Shown here: in pieces, positions 23,301 to 34,719 of the stretch | Layout of the letters: every line of letters begins with the position of its first letter | How positions within the stretch are numbered: the stretch's first letter is position 1 | Source of the DNA: Albifimbria verrucaria | Lineage: Eukaryota > Ascomycota > Sordariomycetes > Hypocreales > Stachybotryaceae | Assembly (NCBI GenBank): GCA_020081605.1 | Contig: JAHREC010000012.1 | Location: 1-64,000 of the forward strand | Length of the DNA stretch: 64,000 nucleotides | Direction of reading: 5' to 3' | Program-made: the position numbers and the translations under genes | The notes under the pieces: generated by a model | What the model was told of the DNA's origin: nothing | Databases searched by the model: none | The model's input: only the letters and a program-made list of their open reading frames with translations

Positions 23301-24319
23301 TGGAGCGTGATAAAATCAGCACCTTCAACCTTTGCAAAGGTAAAATGTGGTACATCTTTAAGCCGGGATGGAAGTAGTCGAGGTCGCTCCGTATCGGGAG
23401 CTAGACGATCAAAGGTTAGGTGAACATCTGTCTGAATATTTTGACGATACTGTGGTGCAGAGTAAAATCGTATCCCATGGATGGCAGCTGCCGGTGAAAC
23501 CAAAAAGCCTAAGAGGTTGTCGACATCAAATGAAATAACAGGTTGAGTAAGAAGCGGCCGTTCGACGTGGAGGCAAGCCTGCTTGGGCTTCCCATCAAAA
23601 TTCTGGGCTGCAGAGCCGGTGAACGACGATTGCCATTGATCCGGGGTCAGCCCTTCATCGCGCCATCAGTTTTATGGGCGAGAATATATTCTTTATCAAG
23701 TGTATGGGGTATATCATGGGGGCTAATTCACTGAGTCCGTGGTGGTTGTCTGTATCCTCAGCTTCGATGTGCGCGTCCAAGGATTCTCGATGGCTTTCGA
23801 CGCTGCAGCCATGTACACCAGCAAAAAACTGCTGAATAAATTTTTGTGTAGAATATTCTACATCAGTGTCGGTATTCCTAGTGGCCAGATCTTCTCGCTC
23901 CTCTGTCTGGATTCGTGAGCTTTGGGATTGTTCCTGGTCTTCACTCTCTTCAACAGGGTAGAGGCCGATTGTCTCCTCATAATACGCATCCGGTTCGATG
24001 GTACTAATAATGGGATCATCAACATTCTGATCAGACATAGGAAAGATCTCACAACCAGAAGCGTCATTTTCTTCGAACCCCTCAGTGTCGAGTATTGGGA
24101 GATCATCTTCAACCCCTGGAGGTCGGGTACCGAACTATTATCTAGTCTCGGCAGCTCATTCTCTATCGAGGATTGTCGCTCGGGCTGGCGGTTTGCCGTC
24201 GCGAGATCCTTTTCAGCTTTCCGGCGATATCGGCATTTTTTTGTACGAAGAGCTTGCAGAGAACGCCGACGTATCGTCGCACTATCCTGTTTCTTGGGAC
24301 CCACAAATCGAATCTTCAT
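20396..24319 (-). CDS. Large protein (about 1,300 residues) with C-terminal AT-hook-like tail
   Basis: Seven consecutive minus-strand frames form one gene. The ATG at 24319 gives a basic N-terminus (RTKKCRYRRKAEKDL), then an acidic linker, then about 900 residues of mixed aromatic and charged sequence (for example HFTFAKVEGADFITLHLFFPYL). The end is RKRGRPAKYSSREEK followed by a dense Arg tract, an AT-hook-like and basic DNA-binding tail. Breaks at 24113-24116, 23718-23722, 23651-23653, 22055-22058, 21355-21357 and 20725-20727 all lie in C or G runs and each is repaired by one added base, with no internal stop. I recognise the general look of fungal subtelomeric proteins but no named family. 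Nuclear location is an inference. Confidence 0.6.
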
Positions 24320-24420
24320 TACTGTTCATAATGCAGAACCGCCCGGAGTGGTTCTGTTATGGTCGTGATTACGCACTCACACAACCCCGCACCTGACAAA
24401 GACAGTTCCTGGGGCGCTAG

Positions 24421-24670
24421 CTATAATAGGAAATGTAACGGTCTGGCCAAAAAGTACACTATTCTATAATAGGAAATGTAACGCTTGATCAAGAGTCGCC
24501 ATGCGGCGACATGCCATGACATGCCACGACAGCAATATGGGTTGAAAAGATTGAAACTTGTTCTTGTATGTTCTCTAAGGAATCAATGCATGTGTTGGGA
24601 CTAAATTTGGAGAGGAAGAGTGGTGGTGGGCTGGAAGACCTAGGTCGCATTCGCCTACTAGAGTCCAACT
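24421..24670. repeat. Direct repeat R2, copy 1
   Basis: About 200 bp from ATAGGAAATGTAACGCTTGA onward are repeated at 42620-42835 in the same orientation with roughly 90 per cent identity. The first 16 bp occur twice here (about 24424 and 24468). There is no coding capacity or clear terminal inverted repeat. It could be a solo LTR fragment or another non-autonomous element. Confidence 0.8.
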
Positions 24671-24717
24671 AGACTCAAAGATGCCGAAAGAAATATTTAA
24701 AGCTGGGTGGATTAATC

Positions 24718-25690
24718 ATGTTTAGGCAGCAATACTGTAATATTTTCAGGGTCGGTTCATGTGGTGCGGGGTATGTTACAACCAAGGGAGCCTGGATCCT
24801 GGGAGAATTATGTAAGCTCGCAAGATTACACATTCCAGCTTCCGCTCACCTCAATGAACTCACCTGTCGTTGTCTCGAATTCCAAGGAATCCCTATCATC
24901 TTCATCTTCTCCGGACAAGCCTTCCGCTTGCTACTCTTTGAACCCTTCCATTTACCGGTATATAATTAACGATATTCTCCATCAACAGCCATCGCTCATC
25001 CGTGAACATAGCAAGTTTCTCTTCTGCCTCACCAGCAGAACCCGATATAGCGATGTGCTATAGTCTGATATCAGAACATTTCATGACGATGAGAGATTGG
25101 GGACCGGCGAACATTGTGCATGGTCACTGGCACGGTATCGCCCCAACGTGGAGCCACTGGATAGTTTCTTGTACTGTTATGCCGAAGGCCGTCGATTATT
25201 GTACATGCTGTTAAGTATTATATGTGTATGCATAAGCAATACGGCGTCTACTACAATGATATTAGCCCCCAAACAGTTTTATTGACGCTGGCAATATCAA
25301 ATCTGACACAGTTGAAGAGATCGGATTTCCTCCCGATAGTGTGCTGATCGGCGACTTCTCCGAAGCAACCAAGGATCCGAGTGGAACTCCATCTGAGTGC
25401 CATCGGCAGTTCGAAACTGCATGCAAGTTCGTTGAACCGAAACTGCGTGATCGACCCTCCGCGTGTATCGCAAATCTAGTGCTCGAGGGTTACTGGCAAT
25501 TTCTCCTTGCAGATTCTGGTCATTAGCTCAAATAAAGAACAAGCTGCCGGCTCCTGAACCTGACTGCACTCACAACTCCTTTACGACATGGAATGCTAGG
25601 CGGGATTGGGTTCTAGAGTTTCGGAGAGATCTCGATGATATAGACATATCCTGGATCGGCGGCGAGGGCCCATCGGCACAGCCAAGTGAG
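24718..25690 (+). pseudogene. Unidentified plus-strand gene remnant
   Basis: Overlapping frames in all three phases have protein-like composition. One segment reads EIGFPPDSVLIGDFSEATKD (about 25318-25377). Another reads FTTWNARRDWVLEFRRDLDD and continues into the OrsD repeat at about 25712, so its 3' end has been replaced. I cannot name a domain. The frames do not join with single homopolymer corrections as neatly as elsewhere, so I treat it as a truncated remnant. Confidence 0.3.
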
Positions 25691-25704
25691 GGGCAGACGG
25701 GCGG

Positions 25705-25971
25705 CTATGTGCCGGTTTCAGCATGGCTTGAATACCTCCGTGAATAAAGATAGGCGAGTCGGCATGCTCCCCTTACATGCTTAACTCCTGTTTGCATATT
25801 CTTTGTTCGGACGCCACATCCTGTACAGTGGAAGCCTGTGATAGTCTGTAAGCCTAGGTCGGGCGGATTATAATCTGGGCGTGCGCGTGCTGTCTTTGGA
25901 TCTTTGAGTGTAAATATGGCTAGCAAGACCTCCTTAGCAGACCGACAGTCTGTAGCATTACGGTAATCCAT
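25705..25971 (-). pseudogene. OrsD-type fragment, copy B
   Basis: The fragment starts MDYRNATDCRSAKEVLLAIF and then jumps by an internal deletion, losing the finger with the CCHSDC motif. It continues to GFHCTGCGVRTKNMQTGVKH and RRYSSHAETG. It stays in one frame through the region where copy A at 18993-19476 shifts. The deletion removes about 200 bp relative to copy A, so this copy cannot form the full OrsD domain. Confidence 0.65.
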
Positions 25972-26322
25972 ATTGACCCCAGAGTTGGATTATGAATAAA
26001 TTATAGCTTGCTATTAGAGCATTCTTGCTACAATGAATTGGATTGAATGATGAGATTGTGGGGCTTGCTTTATTCTCATGATAAAAAAATGGGTTGGATT
26101 GGAGGATTAGGTCGTGATACGCGGACAATAAAGGGAATGTGGTAAAAGCTGGATCGCGTCAAGAATTAGTGATTCGCGTTGGACCGCGTATCAGGACCTG
26201 ATTTCACATGGGGCCTGTACCATGGTAATCTTGATAAAAAGTAGGGATGGCACGGGTCACAAAGAGACCTGCGCGTTGGATTCACGACCTGATCCGCGAG
26301 ACCATTGGGGTAGTAGTAGTAG
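25972..26322. repeat. Dispersed repeat, copy B
   Basis: This matches 19477-19818 over its length. The internal inverted repeat is at 26104-26117 (one mismatch) and 26282-26295. It ends with GGGGTAGTAGTAGTAGTAGG, a short expansion of the GTAGTAGG seen in copy A, a few bases from the stop codon of the FHA-kinase gene. Confidence 0.8.
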
Positions 26323-26328
26323 TAGGTT

Positions 26329-28104
26329 TTAATTAAGTGAAGTAAGGCCTCTCTTCAGGTCCCCTTCTTCAATGGGGAATTTGCCAGGCAGTCGAGGTGA
26401 ATATGGTACTTTGCGCTTCTGAACAGTAGGATCGAATCTTGGTATCTCGAGCCCTGGAGTCTGGGTCACACGACTGAGCAACTGTTTTCCAGTCGCACCA
26501 TTGTGGGCCCTGGAACACTTTGCCACCCCAGGAGCAACTGATCTCGTTGCTGGCTTCTTCTTTTTATATTCGGCTCTGTCAGACCTGTCTTCGCGACTTT
26601 AACCAGTTTCCTACGCCGTTCCGCAGGCACTGGCTCTGCCTTATCGGAGCCAATTTTGGCGGCACGACTGAGGTCGTGCCGAGGAGTGCAGCCCTCCCCG
26701 TTGAAAACCTTTTTCAACATGTCTGCTGCTGTCGCTCGCTTGATAGGGTCCGTAATTGCCATATCTCGTAGTTGTTTCAACATCTCGTCATTGGCCGCCT
26801 CCTCAATCGCCTTGATCCTCAAGCAAGTCGTATGTAGCTGCTTCCCCGGAAGCCGGCTATATTCATTGCGTATACGAGAGTGACAAAAGGGACCAGACGT
26901 CCATCTGCGGCGTCTGGCGGGGTTGTGGGTGCCTATCTAGCTCCGGTGCCATGTAAAGTGGTGATCCAGCAAACGTCCGCGCATTGGCGACTCTATTCGC
27001 AAGACCGAAATCTGCAAGCTGGTAATGATAGACTCCGTCTTGGTTAAGCGTCCAGAGAATATTCTCGGGTTTGACGTCTCGGTGAATCAACTCTTTGCTG
27101 GCAAGATAGTCAAGAGCTTGAAGCATTTGGTGAAGGAATGGGCTGGCTAAAGTTGGCTCCTTGACAAAGAGATCATTTCCGATCAAGTCTTCGATGCTTC
27201 CTGCCATGAGTTTTGTGATAATGTCACAATGGTCGCCTTCGCACTGGGCTGCTATATATTCAATAATGTGTTTCTGGTAAAGTTAAGTAACAGTCAATGA
27301 GGCGGATCTGCTTGAACTTTGCTTACATGTGAGATACTGGACAAGGTCTCAATTTCCCGCTGCACGAGAGTGCGTTCGGGAGACCGGATATCAGGCAGTT
27401 TTATCCGTTTGACCGCCATATACCTGCCAGAATCAACATGGGCCACCTTCCATACCTCCCCGAACGCTCCGCTTCCAAGCTTCTGTCGAGTCAAGTACCT
27501 GAGCTTCTCATAGTTACCGGGGATATGGATCCGGGTGTTGCGCTGAGATAGTGCAACAGTTAGCGACTCGTCCAGGATGGTGCGAGTATAGCGGGATTGT
27601 CTTCTCGATAGTCAATATGCATTTCGGTCATCACTTTATCACGCTTGTGCCAAACTATTCGGAATCGGTATTGGTTGCACGCTACTCCCCAAATCCGAAT
27701 TCTAGGTTGACATTCTCGTCCACGACAACTCGGCGGTGAGGACTCCCTGGTATGAAAGGCATTGCCGTCTCACCAAATAGCTGGGTCGAATGATTGCTTG
27801 ACCGATCCTGGAGCAAAATCTCCTTCTTGTTATCATCGTTGAGCTCAAAAGAACAGTGGACACGCGAGATGCTTGCTCCTTCGACTTTGATGTCACCGCA
27901 GCGTCCGATAGTGGCCAGCGTATAGCGTGACTTTGATCCGATATGGGGACCGATGTCGAGTCCCTGTCGCATCTCATGACTCTCACTGTCTCCAAAAACC
28001 GAGACGTGGTGGGCATTTTCGTGATGGTCGACAATTTCCTTAGCCCGATCATTCATAGGCACAAGCGAAAAGAAAGCGAGAGGGTGAGGGCCCTTGTGAG
28101 CCAT
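26329..28104 (-). CDS. FHA-domain serine/threonine protein kinase (Rad53/Chk2-like architecture)
   Basis: The ATG at 28104 gives an N-terminal FHA domain: YTLATIGRCGDIKVEG, SISRVHCSFEL and a DRSSNHSTQLFG strand hold the phosphothreonine-binding positions. A kinase domain follows, with a glycine loop (LGSGAFGEVWKVA), the VAIK-type Lys (MAVKRI), the catalytic loop HRDVKPENIL, DFG, and APE (YMAPELD). It ends RATAADMLKKVF and a basic tail. One intron is clear (27274-27326). Breaks at 27687-27690, 27593-27595, 26884-26887, 26844-26847 and 26526-26529 are each repaired by one homopolymer base, giving about 570 residues. FHA plus kinase is the layout of DNA-damage checkpoint kinases, but fungal accessory genomes carry many such paralogues. 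The stop lies only a few bases from repeat copy B. Confidence 0.75.
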
Positions 28105-28257
28105 GGTGGGTGGATGAAGACTATGATGTTCTGTATAAGCATGGAAGAACGGTGTCCAGAACACAAGTTTGACGACAATGATCTTGTGAAAATCCGTAGA
28201 AGGTGGGAATGAATCTAACTTAGCTGAGAGATTGTCATGTTGCCAAACTTTCTACTG

Positions 28258-28400
28258 CGGCGCTTCATGACACAAGTAGCGGCCACTGTTATCGACCTTG
28301 ACCCAAGTGGGTGGAGGAGAGTGGCCCGGTATGGGAACTGGTCCCAGCGCTTCATGATACAAGGAGCGGCCACAGTTGTCGACCTTGACCCAGTGTGAGG
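28258..28400. repeat. Tandem duplication of about 50 bp separated by about 40 bp
   Basis: GCGCTTCATGACACAAGTAG... at about 28260-28310 is repeated at about 28348-28397 with few differences. Both end in CGACCTTGACCCA(A)GTG. On the minus strand each unit encodes WVKVDNSGRYLCHEA or WVKVDNCGRSLYHEA, which recalls part of a WW-domain sheet. The surrounding frame has no ATG and is short, so I list it as a repeat. Confidence 0.6.
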
Positions 28401-28697
28401 TCCCAGCGCTTAGACGTGGCAGATCATTCGTTTGGCTGGAGCACAACAAGGGACCTGAGGCAGCCACCCAGGTGTGCTTTGTCAGCGATATGGCCCATCC
28501 AGCCAATTAGCGCAGAGGCTAGTGCCTGAGTGAACAGACAGCCGTCCCAACCCTGATGAACTTGGTCTTCCCGCTGGTATGCCTCGCCATCATCGCAAAG
28601 ACAGACTTGTGCCTCAACAATCCCGAGCGCTGCGTCCTGACACAGGTCTTTGAAATGTTGCAGCGACTACAAGACGACCCTCAGCAGCTTGTCCACG

Positions 28698-30319
28698 ATG
28701 AAGAACGATGCTATAACGAACCCCTCCCCGTACTCAGAGTCGGGCCAAAGCACGCACCGTCCGACCCCACAGTCTCCCATTGTTGACGACTCCTATAAAC
28801 GAGAGCAACGACAGTTAGCCCGCTACAAATCAACGCCATGGAACCAGTTCCAAACCCAGGTTAAGCGTGAGCAGGAACGCCTTGAGCATCAAATATCAAA
28901 GGGACGGCTTGGTCGAAATCAGACGCTGCCATGGGATGATTCTTTGGATCTTAAAGCCAACTCCGAGAACAATGTCCGAAGTCGTTGGGTGGACCAAGGC
29001 ATCTGGGGAACGAATGGGGTCCAGCTTGGCTCAAGAGCAGTCATCCGACGACGACGAGAAGGGGACGTCGAGGGATGGTCCATTTCATGGTCGCTTTAAC
29101 CCCACCACATCTAAGGACAGGCCGGGCGATCGTTGGGGTCATGAGGAATCTAATTCGGAGGCGGAATCGGAACCAGACCTGGAACTAGAATCGAAACTAA
29201 AGTCAGGGACTGAGCAGGGACGACCCGCTGTCTTTGGGTTTTCGGCGTCGGTGTCGGCCAGCCAGAACAACCAAAGTGCCACCGGCAGCGTTCGGATTAT
29301 ATTCCGCTGCCCACCGTTGCGCAACGTGAAGCATCTCGTCCCTTGAATCAATTCGATTATCAGTTATCCAAGGAACTTGACTGGATCAAAGATGAGATAG
29401 ACTACGAAGCAAACGGCAACGGGTTCGACATCGACCTCGATACCATGGCCTACAACAGCGTCAAGAAGAACTGGACCGCAGATGGGATCTGGAACCCTAA
29501 ATGGGGCCCGCTACCGGGAAAGATGTGGACCCACGAAGAACCCCAGGAGGAGGAGGTGGTGGAAGCTCCTGCCGCTTCTGATGATTCCTGTCGACTCGCT
29601 AGGGACGTTGTCAATGATGGAGCAGAGACTCGCGGCCCACAATGTCGTGGATTTTTCCGACCGGCGCCAAATCCTGAAGATATTAATGGCGGTATTGGTG
29701 ACAGGCCTACTCAATCTCCTAAAGGTGCCGAAGCCCTCAATGCGCAGACACGAGCCGGGAGAAGGGCGAGGAAAGCATCTGACCCCGGCGTGTCGTTACC
29801 CACGACGCACAGGACTCAGAACAGATTCCCCGACGAAGCGCTAGGCGAGGTTCTTCCGCTGTAGCCGCTCACTCCGAGGTGCAAACCCATTACTCCGCAC
29901 GACCTGCTGGAACATCTAAGAACAAGAGAACGACAGAGATGCTTGAACAAGATGACGATGAACGGATCTCCGATAGTGAAAAGCTGAGTGTTGGTGAATA
30001 TTTGTCACCCTTAAATCATACATTTTCACCTCCTCCGGGTCAATCTAAACGCAAACGCTGCTCCAAGGATGAAAGTGGTCGGAAACTGCGGCGGCACATT
30101 GCACCTGGTATTTCTGATACAAATATGAAATTGAGCGACTCTAAAACTGTCGGCACAAACGATGCGACAACGTCATGTAACGATAAGGCGGCGTCGACAA
30201 GCAGGAGAAGAACAACCAGGACTACTTGCAACCTAGGTCGACGCAGCACTAGGATTGCAGAAAGAGAAAGCAAACAGTCGCTTGGCGTTGCGGCAGAGCT
30301 GCGCCGGGGATGGCAATAA
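28698..30319 (+). CDS. Uncharacterised repeat protein with GIW...WGP motifs
   Basis: The ATG at 28698 starts MKNDAITNPSPYSESG, then a charged helical segment (STPWNQFQTQVKREQERLEH). A motif of the form D-x-GIW-x-WGP-x-W-x-HE occurs twice: RSRWVDQGIWGT with EWGPAW at about 28980-29035, and TADGIWNPKWGPLPGKMW at about 29475-29530. Between them is a Glu/Ser-rich acidic stretch, and a second charged helix (QFDYQLSKELDWIKDEIDYE). The C-terminal part is Ser/Lys/Arg-rich with NLS-like clusters (KRKRC, RSTRIAERE). At least four frame changes are needed. I have the impression of a fungal accessory protein family, but no function is known to me. Confidence 0.5.
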
Positions 30320-31017
30320 GAGGCTGCCCAAGAGGAGTTGATAAGGATGACATATCCACGCTAAAGAGTAATGGAAGGAAAGTGGCCCATCGTCGGACAA
30401 GGGCTAGGAAGTAGGACGGCAGTATGCAGACTGCAGAAAGTGCTGCGCGCTTGAAGCTAGTCCGCTTGGGTTGTTTCTAACGCATGACTGACCAAGGGAA
30501 TGCTTCTCTCTCTACTCGATTGCGGACCAGGCCTGAGCACGGAGCCAAGCTCATATCTTGACGTTGTCTATTTTCACGTATAAATGATGGAAAGATTGCA
30601 ATCGGTTTGAGAAGAGAAGAAGAAAATATCCCTCCCGCAGCGCCGACTGCCGACCTAAGGCCAGGACCGAATCTGTGGTTATAATCCAACCCTGGCCGCA
30701 TTGGTCCGTCATTTTCATCTACAGCGACTGACTCGACGCAAGCTGGTATCTATTCCTGGATAGGGCTTCTTCGCCCATAGTATGCGCAGTAAATCTGTTT
30801 CATCATATTGGCCTGGCACCATCGCAATTACAGCTCGGCTCGATCCTGCTTCCTTAGCAATGGTCCTCTGTTTCTGGATCCCAAGTGGGTATCCGGTATT
30901 GGAGGATGGAGAAATGTGCTGGATTATGAAGACAGGATGGGATATTAAATGCTCACACTTTTTATGAGTATCCCAGGTAGCACCATCGGTTTGCTATTAT
31001 GCTTCTCCACTCTTCCG
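30320..31017. other. Intergenic, no supported gene
   Basis: Short frames on either strand lack starts and motifs. Nothing structural is evident. Confidence 0.45.
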
Positions 31018-31621
31018 TTATCCCTTACACTTGGGGTTGTCGCATAGGAAAACAGCCTTGGTACATGCTTTTATACTTCTTAAGATACCTTTTATAGTTA
31101 CTCTGCCATAATCGAACTGATTCCAGGCGATGGTCAAGCTAACCCATGATGGGGTTATAGGATGTCTGCCATTGTGGATGTTTTCGTTTAAACTCTGCAA
31201 TAAGCTCGTGTATTCGAGCTTCCATGTTGCGAACCACCTCTGCTTGTTTCTTTCGCATAACTGCAAGGCTTTCTTCATCTGACGTGGCATCAGCCTCCTC
31301 ACTTCCTGCAACAAAATCCGAATCACTGTCTAGATTGGCCGCTTTGCGATTTCGACGTCGCTTGCGTCGGTTGGGTCGATGACTTTGGAGGTTTTCCCAT
31401 CTCTCCAACCCCTTTCTCAGAAACCAGAGACTCTCTCCTGGCTGGAAGTTGGGGCTCCTGGATGAGAAGGAGATGCCGATTTTATTAGCCGCTCTCAAGA
31501 CGAGCAGAAGCTTGCTTGTAAATGGGGCAGCCATCGACCTAATGCTTGATCGATGCGAGAACACAGCTTGGAATACGAGCAGGCTGGTTCGCTGTTGGCT
31601 TCTGAAATACCAATGCCACAA
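31018..31621 (-). CDS. Unidentified basic/acidic nuclear-type fragment
   Basis: Two overlapping minus-strand frames encode a segment with RPNRRKRRRNRKAANLD (a strong NLS-like cluster), an acidic patch (SDSDFVAGSEEADATSDEE) and a helical region (MRKKQAEVVRNMEARIHELI). A hydrophobic/aromatic tail follows. I recognise no domain and the 5' end is unclear. It could be part of a decayed element gene. Confidence 0.3.
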
Positions 31622-32379
31622 ACTCCCTCGGCCTCTTCAAAGCACTCCTTAGCTTCTTGTATTTTAGCAACAATTCCTCTCGGGGTTGCAGCTCTATATC
31701 AGTGAAGGCAACCGTCCTAACTATGCGACCGATTAGCGGCTAACAGGCTCGGAATCATGTAGAATCTGTTCGGAAACGCATTTAGAGAGGTGTATATTTA
31801 ATATCAAAATTGCTATCCCTATCTCCACCCACCTTGACCAAACAACCTTGTCGGTGGTACCCTTTTCATATACATCAAGATATCGAAAGTCAGATGGGTC
31901 ATTTCCAACATGAACGTCTTGACATCATCCTTCTCCAGTAGTTCACCATGCTCCCAGAATACCTTCACAATAGCTTCACGCATTTCCCTGATACCAGGTG
32001 ACGTACCACTATATGCTCCCGTGCTGCATCTAATAGAGAGTCAGATTTCCACTGTCACTGTGCCACGTCCTGAAACTTCTCAATGCACAATTTCCCGATA
32101 CCAGGAATATCATACATATGAGCAAGTGTAAACACCATGCAATGAAGAGTCAAGAGTGGTCCTAAGCTTCTTCACGAAAATGACCAATCAATACCGAGTC
32201 TTCATTCTCGTTGGCTCCACAGTACGCTTCAAATCACGAAATTATGAGCAAGTCATTGGCCGAGTGAATACTCGGAACATCTCGGTCAACACTGAAAGCA
32301 GCCCAGACCAGATACCCCTCACATACTGGGTAACCTGCGGTGTCACCTGGCTTGTGGGGAGAGAGGGCTGGATGCTGCA

Positions 32380-32964
32380 ATGAAGCACCCGACGCACCAC
32401 ACCTATGAACACATATATGCAGGGACTAGTCGCTCAGCTGCGGTCTTTATTGATGGTGCATGCCCAGCCAAAGGACCAGCTGCCGTCCAGGCCTCAATTG
32501 GTGTGCATTTTGGGCCAGCCTCACCGAAAAACATTTCTCGCATCATAGATACGGAAAACCCAACGAACCAGCTGGCAGAGATTACAGCCGCATTAGAGGC
32601 TATGCGTATGGTCCGCTCTACAGTTGTTCCAGAGCGTCGTTCTCTAGTTAAGGCTTCATTGCCAGGTGCTGGTCCTGACCAACGGCGGGATGTTAGCCAT
32701 TTTCGACTTATTCTTGGTACCGACTCAAGCTACTTAGTTGACTGCATTTGCGAGCATATGTCAAAATGGACCTTAGATGAACAAAACGAAGTCTATTACA
32801 ACCGCCACGGACAGGTCATCAAAAACAGTGAAGGTTTTAGGATGTTGTATGAAGAGACGAAGCTCCTATCTATGGTTGGTGTGCAGGTCGTGTGGTATTA
32901 TGTACCGCGCGATTTTAACCATGAAGCAGATGTTTTGGCCAATGCAGCGTTATCTGTACCTTAG
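32380..32964 (+). CDS. RNase H-fold protein
   Basis: The ATG at 32380 opens an intact 194-residue frame containing a complete RNase H core: Asp in VFIDGACPAKGP, Glu in NQLAEITAALEAM, Asp in LGTDSSYLVDCI and the final Asp in NHEADVLANAAL. These four acidic residues in this order are the metal-binding set of RNase H1-like enzymes, which cleave RNA in RNA:DNA hybrids. The protein lacks an obvious hybrid-binding N-terminal domain and a mitochondrial signal. A decayed relative is at 6112-6608. It may derive from a retroelement or be one of the multiplied fungal RNase H genes. This is one of the few frames here with no break. Confidence 0.8.
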   Translation: MKHPTHHTYEHIYAGTSRSAAVFIDGACPAKGPAAVQASIGVHFGPASPKNISRIIDTENPTNQLAEITAALEAMRMVRSTVVPERRSLVKASLPGAGPDQRRDVSHFRLILGTDSSYLVDCICEHMSKWTLDEQNEVYYNRHGQVIKNSEGFRMLYEETKLLSMVGVQVVWYYVPRDFNHEADVLANAALSVP

Positions 32965-34098
32965 TAGTCATGGCAGTTCATGGTGGTATAATGACATCCA
33001 TCCATTTCTCTTCTCATGCTTTTGAACTATTACCTATCTTATCAAGTTGGAACAATGATTACAGTAAAGGATTCTCACGATGTAAATGACGGAACGAACG
33101 TGCTTGTTGGATCGCTTTTTGTCCTTCTTCATGGCGCTTGCTGATTTACTCATCGTCAAAGCTGAGAATGTATGGGTTCCTCAGACGGGGTTCGAAGTTC
33201 TTGCTTTGACTTTATAGCTTTATGCTCGGATTGTTGCAAGAGACCAGAATTTGAGATGCAGCCGGAAACAAGTATATTTTTCTTCTTGATCCTGTTCCAC
33301 CTATGTACAACTTGTCCTCCTTTCGGCTTCTTAGTTGACCGCTTTGAGTAAAGGTAATCACATGCTTTAAGCATTTACAACTAGCTGTACCAAATCCGCA
33401 TTTGGACATTTGACATCTTAAACGCCATTCCAGATGAGCCATGGTGTACCGGATTCGGCTCCGAGAGCAGGTTCACAAGCAAGGATTAGTCACAGCAGTG
33501 GAAGGGCTCCAATTTGTCATCCCAACAAGGGTTCGTTATCAGAGAGGGTGCGGACTCACGCAGTTGATTTTATTCATTTAGAAGAGCGCGAACACCAACA
33601 GCTTAGTCAAGTCTTATCCTGAAGCTGTTTACAAGGCAGAGTCCAGCAAACTCTCCGATTCGCCTAAATCATAGCGTTATTGGCTATACTTGAGGGCACC
33701 AATAGCACCGGATTTGAAATGGACCCATCGCGATGGTAAGCATGCATCATTCAGTGCCATGGGACGCATGCCCAAGCTTAAATCGTCTCTAGACTTCGCT
33801 GCTGCATTGACTGCAAGAGTCACCAAAACAGATCTAAACTCAACAACGTGTCATCTCAACACATAAGAGCTTGCAATGCCTGCTTCTCAAGTTGTGTTCT
33901 ACGAAACATCTCCTTAACAACCCCACCAACGAGACTGTTGCTCATACACGCGGTCAACTTCACGAAGAAACAAGAGTAAGATAAGCTATATATAACATCA
34001 GTCTCTTTAAGCAAATCCTCAGATTCAAACCACTCTTCGCGGCCATTGAAGGGCGTAATCGCGAGCAAATATCTAACAATGTGCCTTCAAAAGAGGAA
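32965..34098. other. Intergenic, no supported gene
   Basis: No motif-bearing frame is found. A small minus-strand frame at 33156-33374 is lysine- and serine-rich without a domain. Confidence 0.45.
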
Positions 34099-34719
34099 AT
34101 GAATATTACATCATATGAACATTGCAACTGCATCACTTCCTTCCCAGAGGAGGTTATCGAGTTGCTGCCTGACACAAGCTTCACCATCTTGCATTTTATC
34201 ATTACCCACGAGGAGGATAAGGAGGTAGCGAAGATTTTGATAGAGCGTGGAGCTCCACTGCTCACGCACGTTGGACATTCCACCATTGGATATAACGAAA
34301 CGGTGCTACATGAGGCTGCCTATCATAACTTTCCGAGCCTAGTAGAGTATCTCGTGGAGAATTATTTGAAAGATCCCATTGTCGAGTTATACTCAGACGG
34401 CGAATATCTTGGAACGCCTCTGACTCGAGCTCTTGACGAGTTCGATGAGGGTGCATCAAAAGAAGAATTGGATCGATATATATGCGACAATAACAAAATT
34501 ATCTCGCGTTTGCTGCAACATAGGAATTATGCAGTTTCCGAATGGAAATGCAACCTTTCTCTCATGCTCGATTCTGACAGGGAAGAAAGCTTGAAGCGGG
34601 ACTTCGTGCAGGAGTGGGTGCGTCAGGGATACCCAATAACTCTTGATCACGACAATCAAGAGTCTCCAATCCCTCCTACGGTAATCTCGATGGAATGTTG
34701 GGTGGCACGGATCATATGA
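34099..34719 (+). CDS. Ankyrin-repeat protein, 3' end replaced by the dispersed repeat
   Basis: From the ATG at 34099, about 205 residues include two or three ankyrin units: SFTILHFIITHEEDKEVAKI LIERGAP, then ETVLHEAAYHNFPSLVEYLV, and a weaker LGTPLTRALDEF unit. The repeat consensus (TxLHxAA) is clear in the second. Ankyrin repeats bind proteins. No effector domain is visible. The last residues (MECWVARII) are encoded by the start of the dispersed repeat fragment, so the natural C-terminus has probably been lost. Confidence 0.6.
   Translation: MNITSYEHCNCITSFPEEVIELLPDTSFTILHFIITHEEDKEVAKILIERGAPLLTHVGHSTIGYNETVLHEAAYHNFPSLVEYLVENYLKDPIVELYSDGEYLGTPLTRALDEFDEGASKEELDRYICDNNKIISRLLQHRNYAVSEWKCNLSLMLDSDREESLKRDFVQEWVRQGYPITLDHDNQESPIPPTVISMECWVARII

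Noticed and set aside
31018..32964. A single retrotransposon spanning the basic fragment and the RNase H gene
   Set aside because: The two are on opposite strands, and no reverse transcriptase, integrase or LTR pair is visible.
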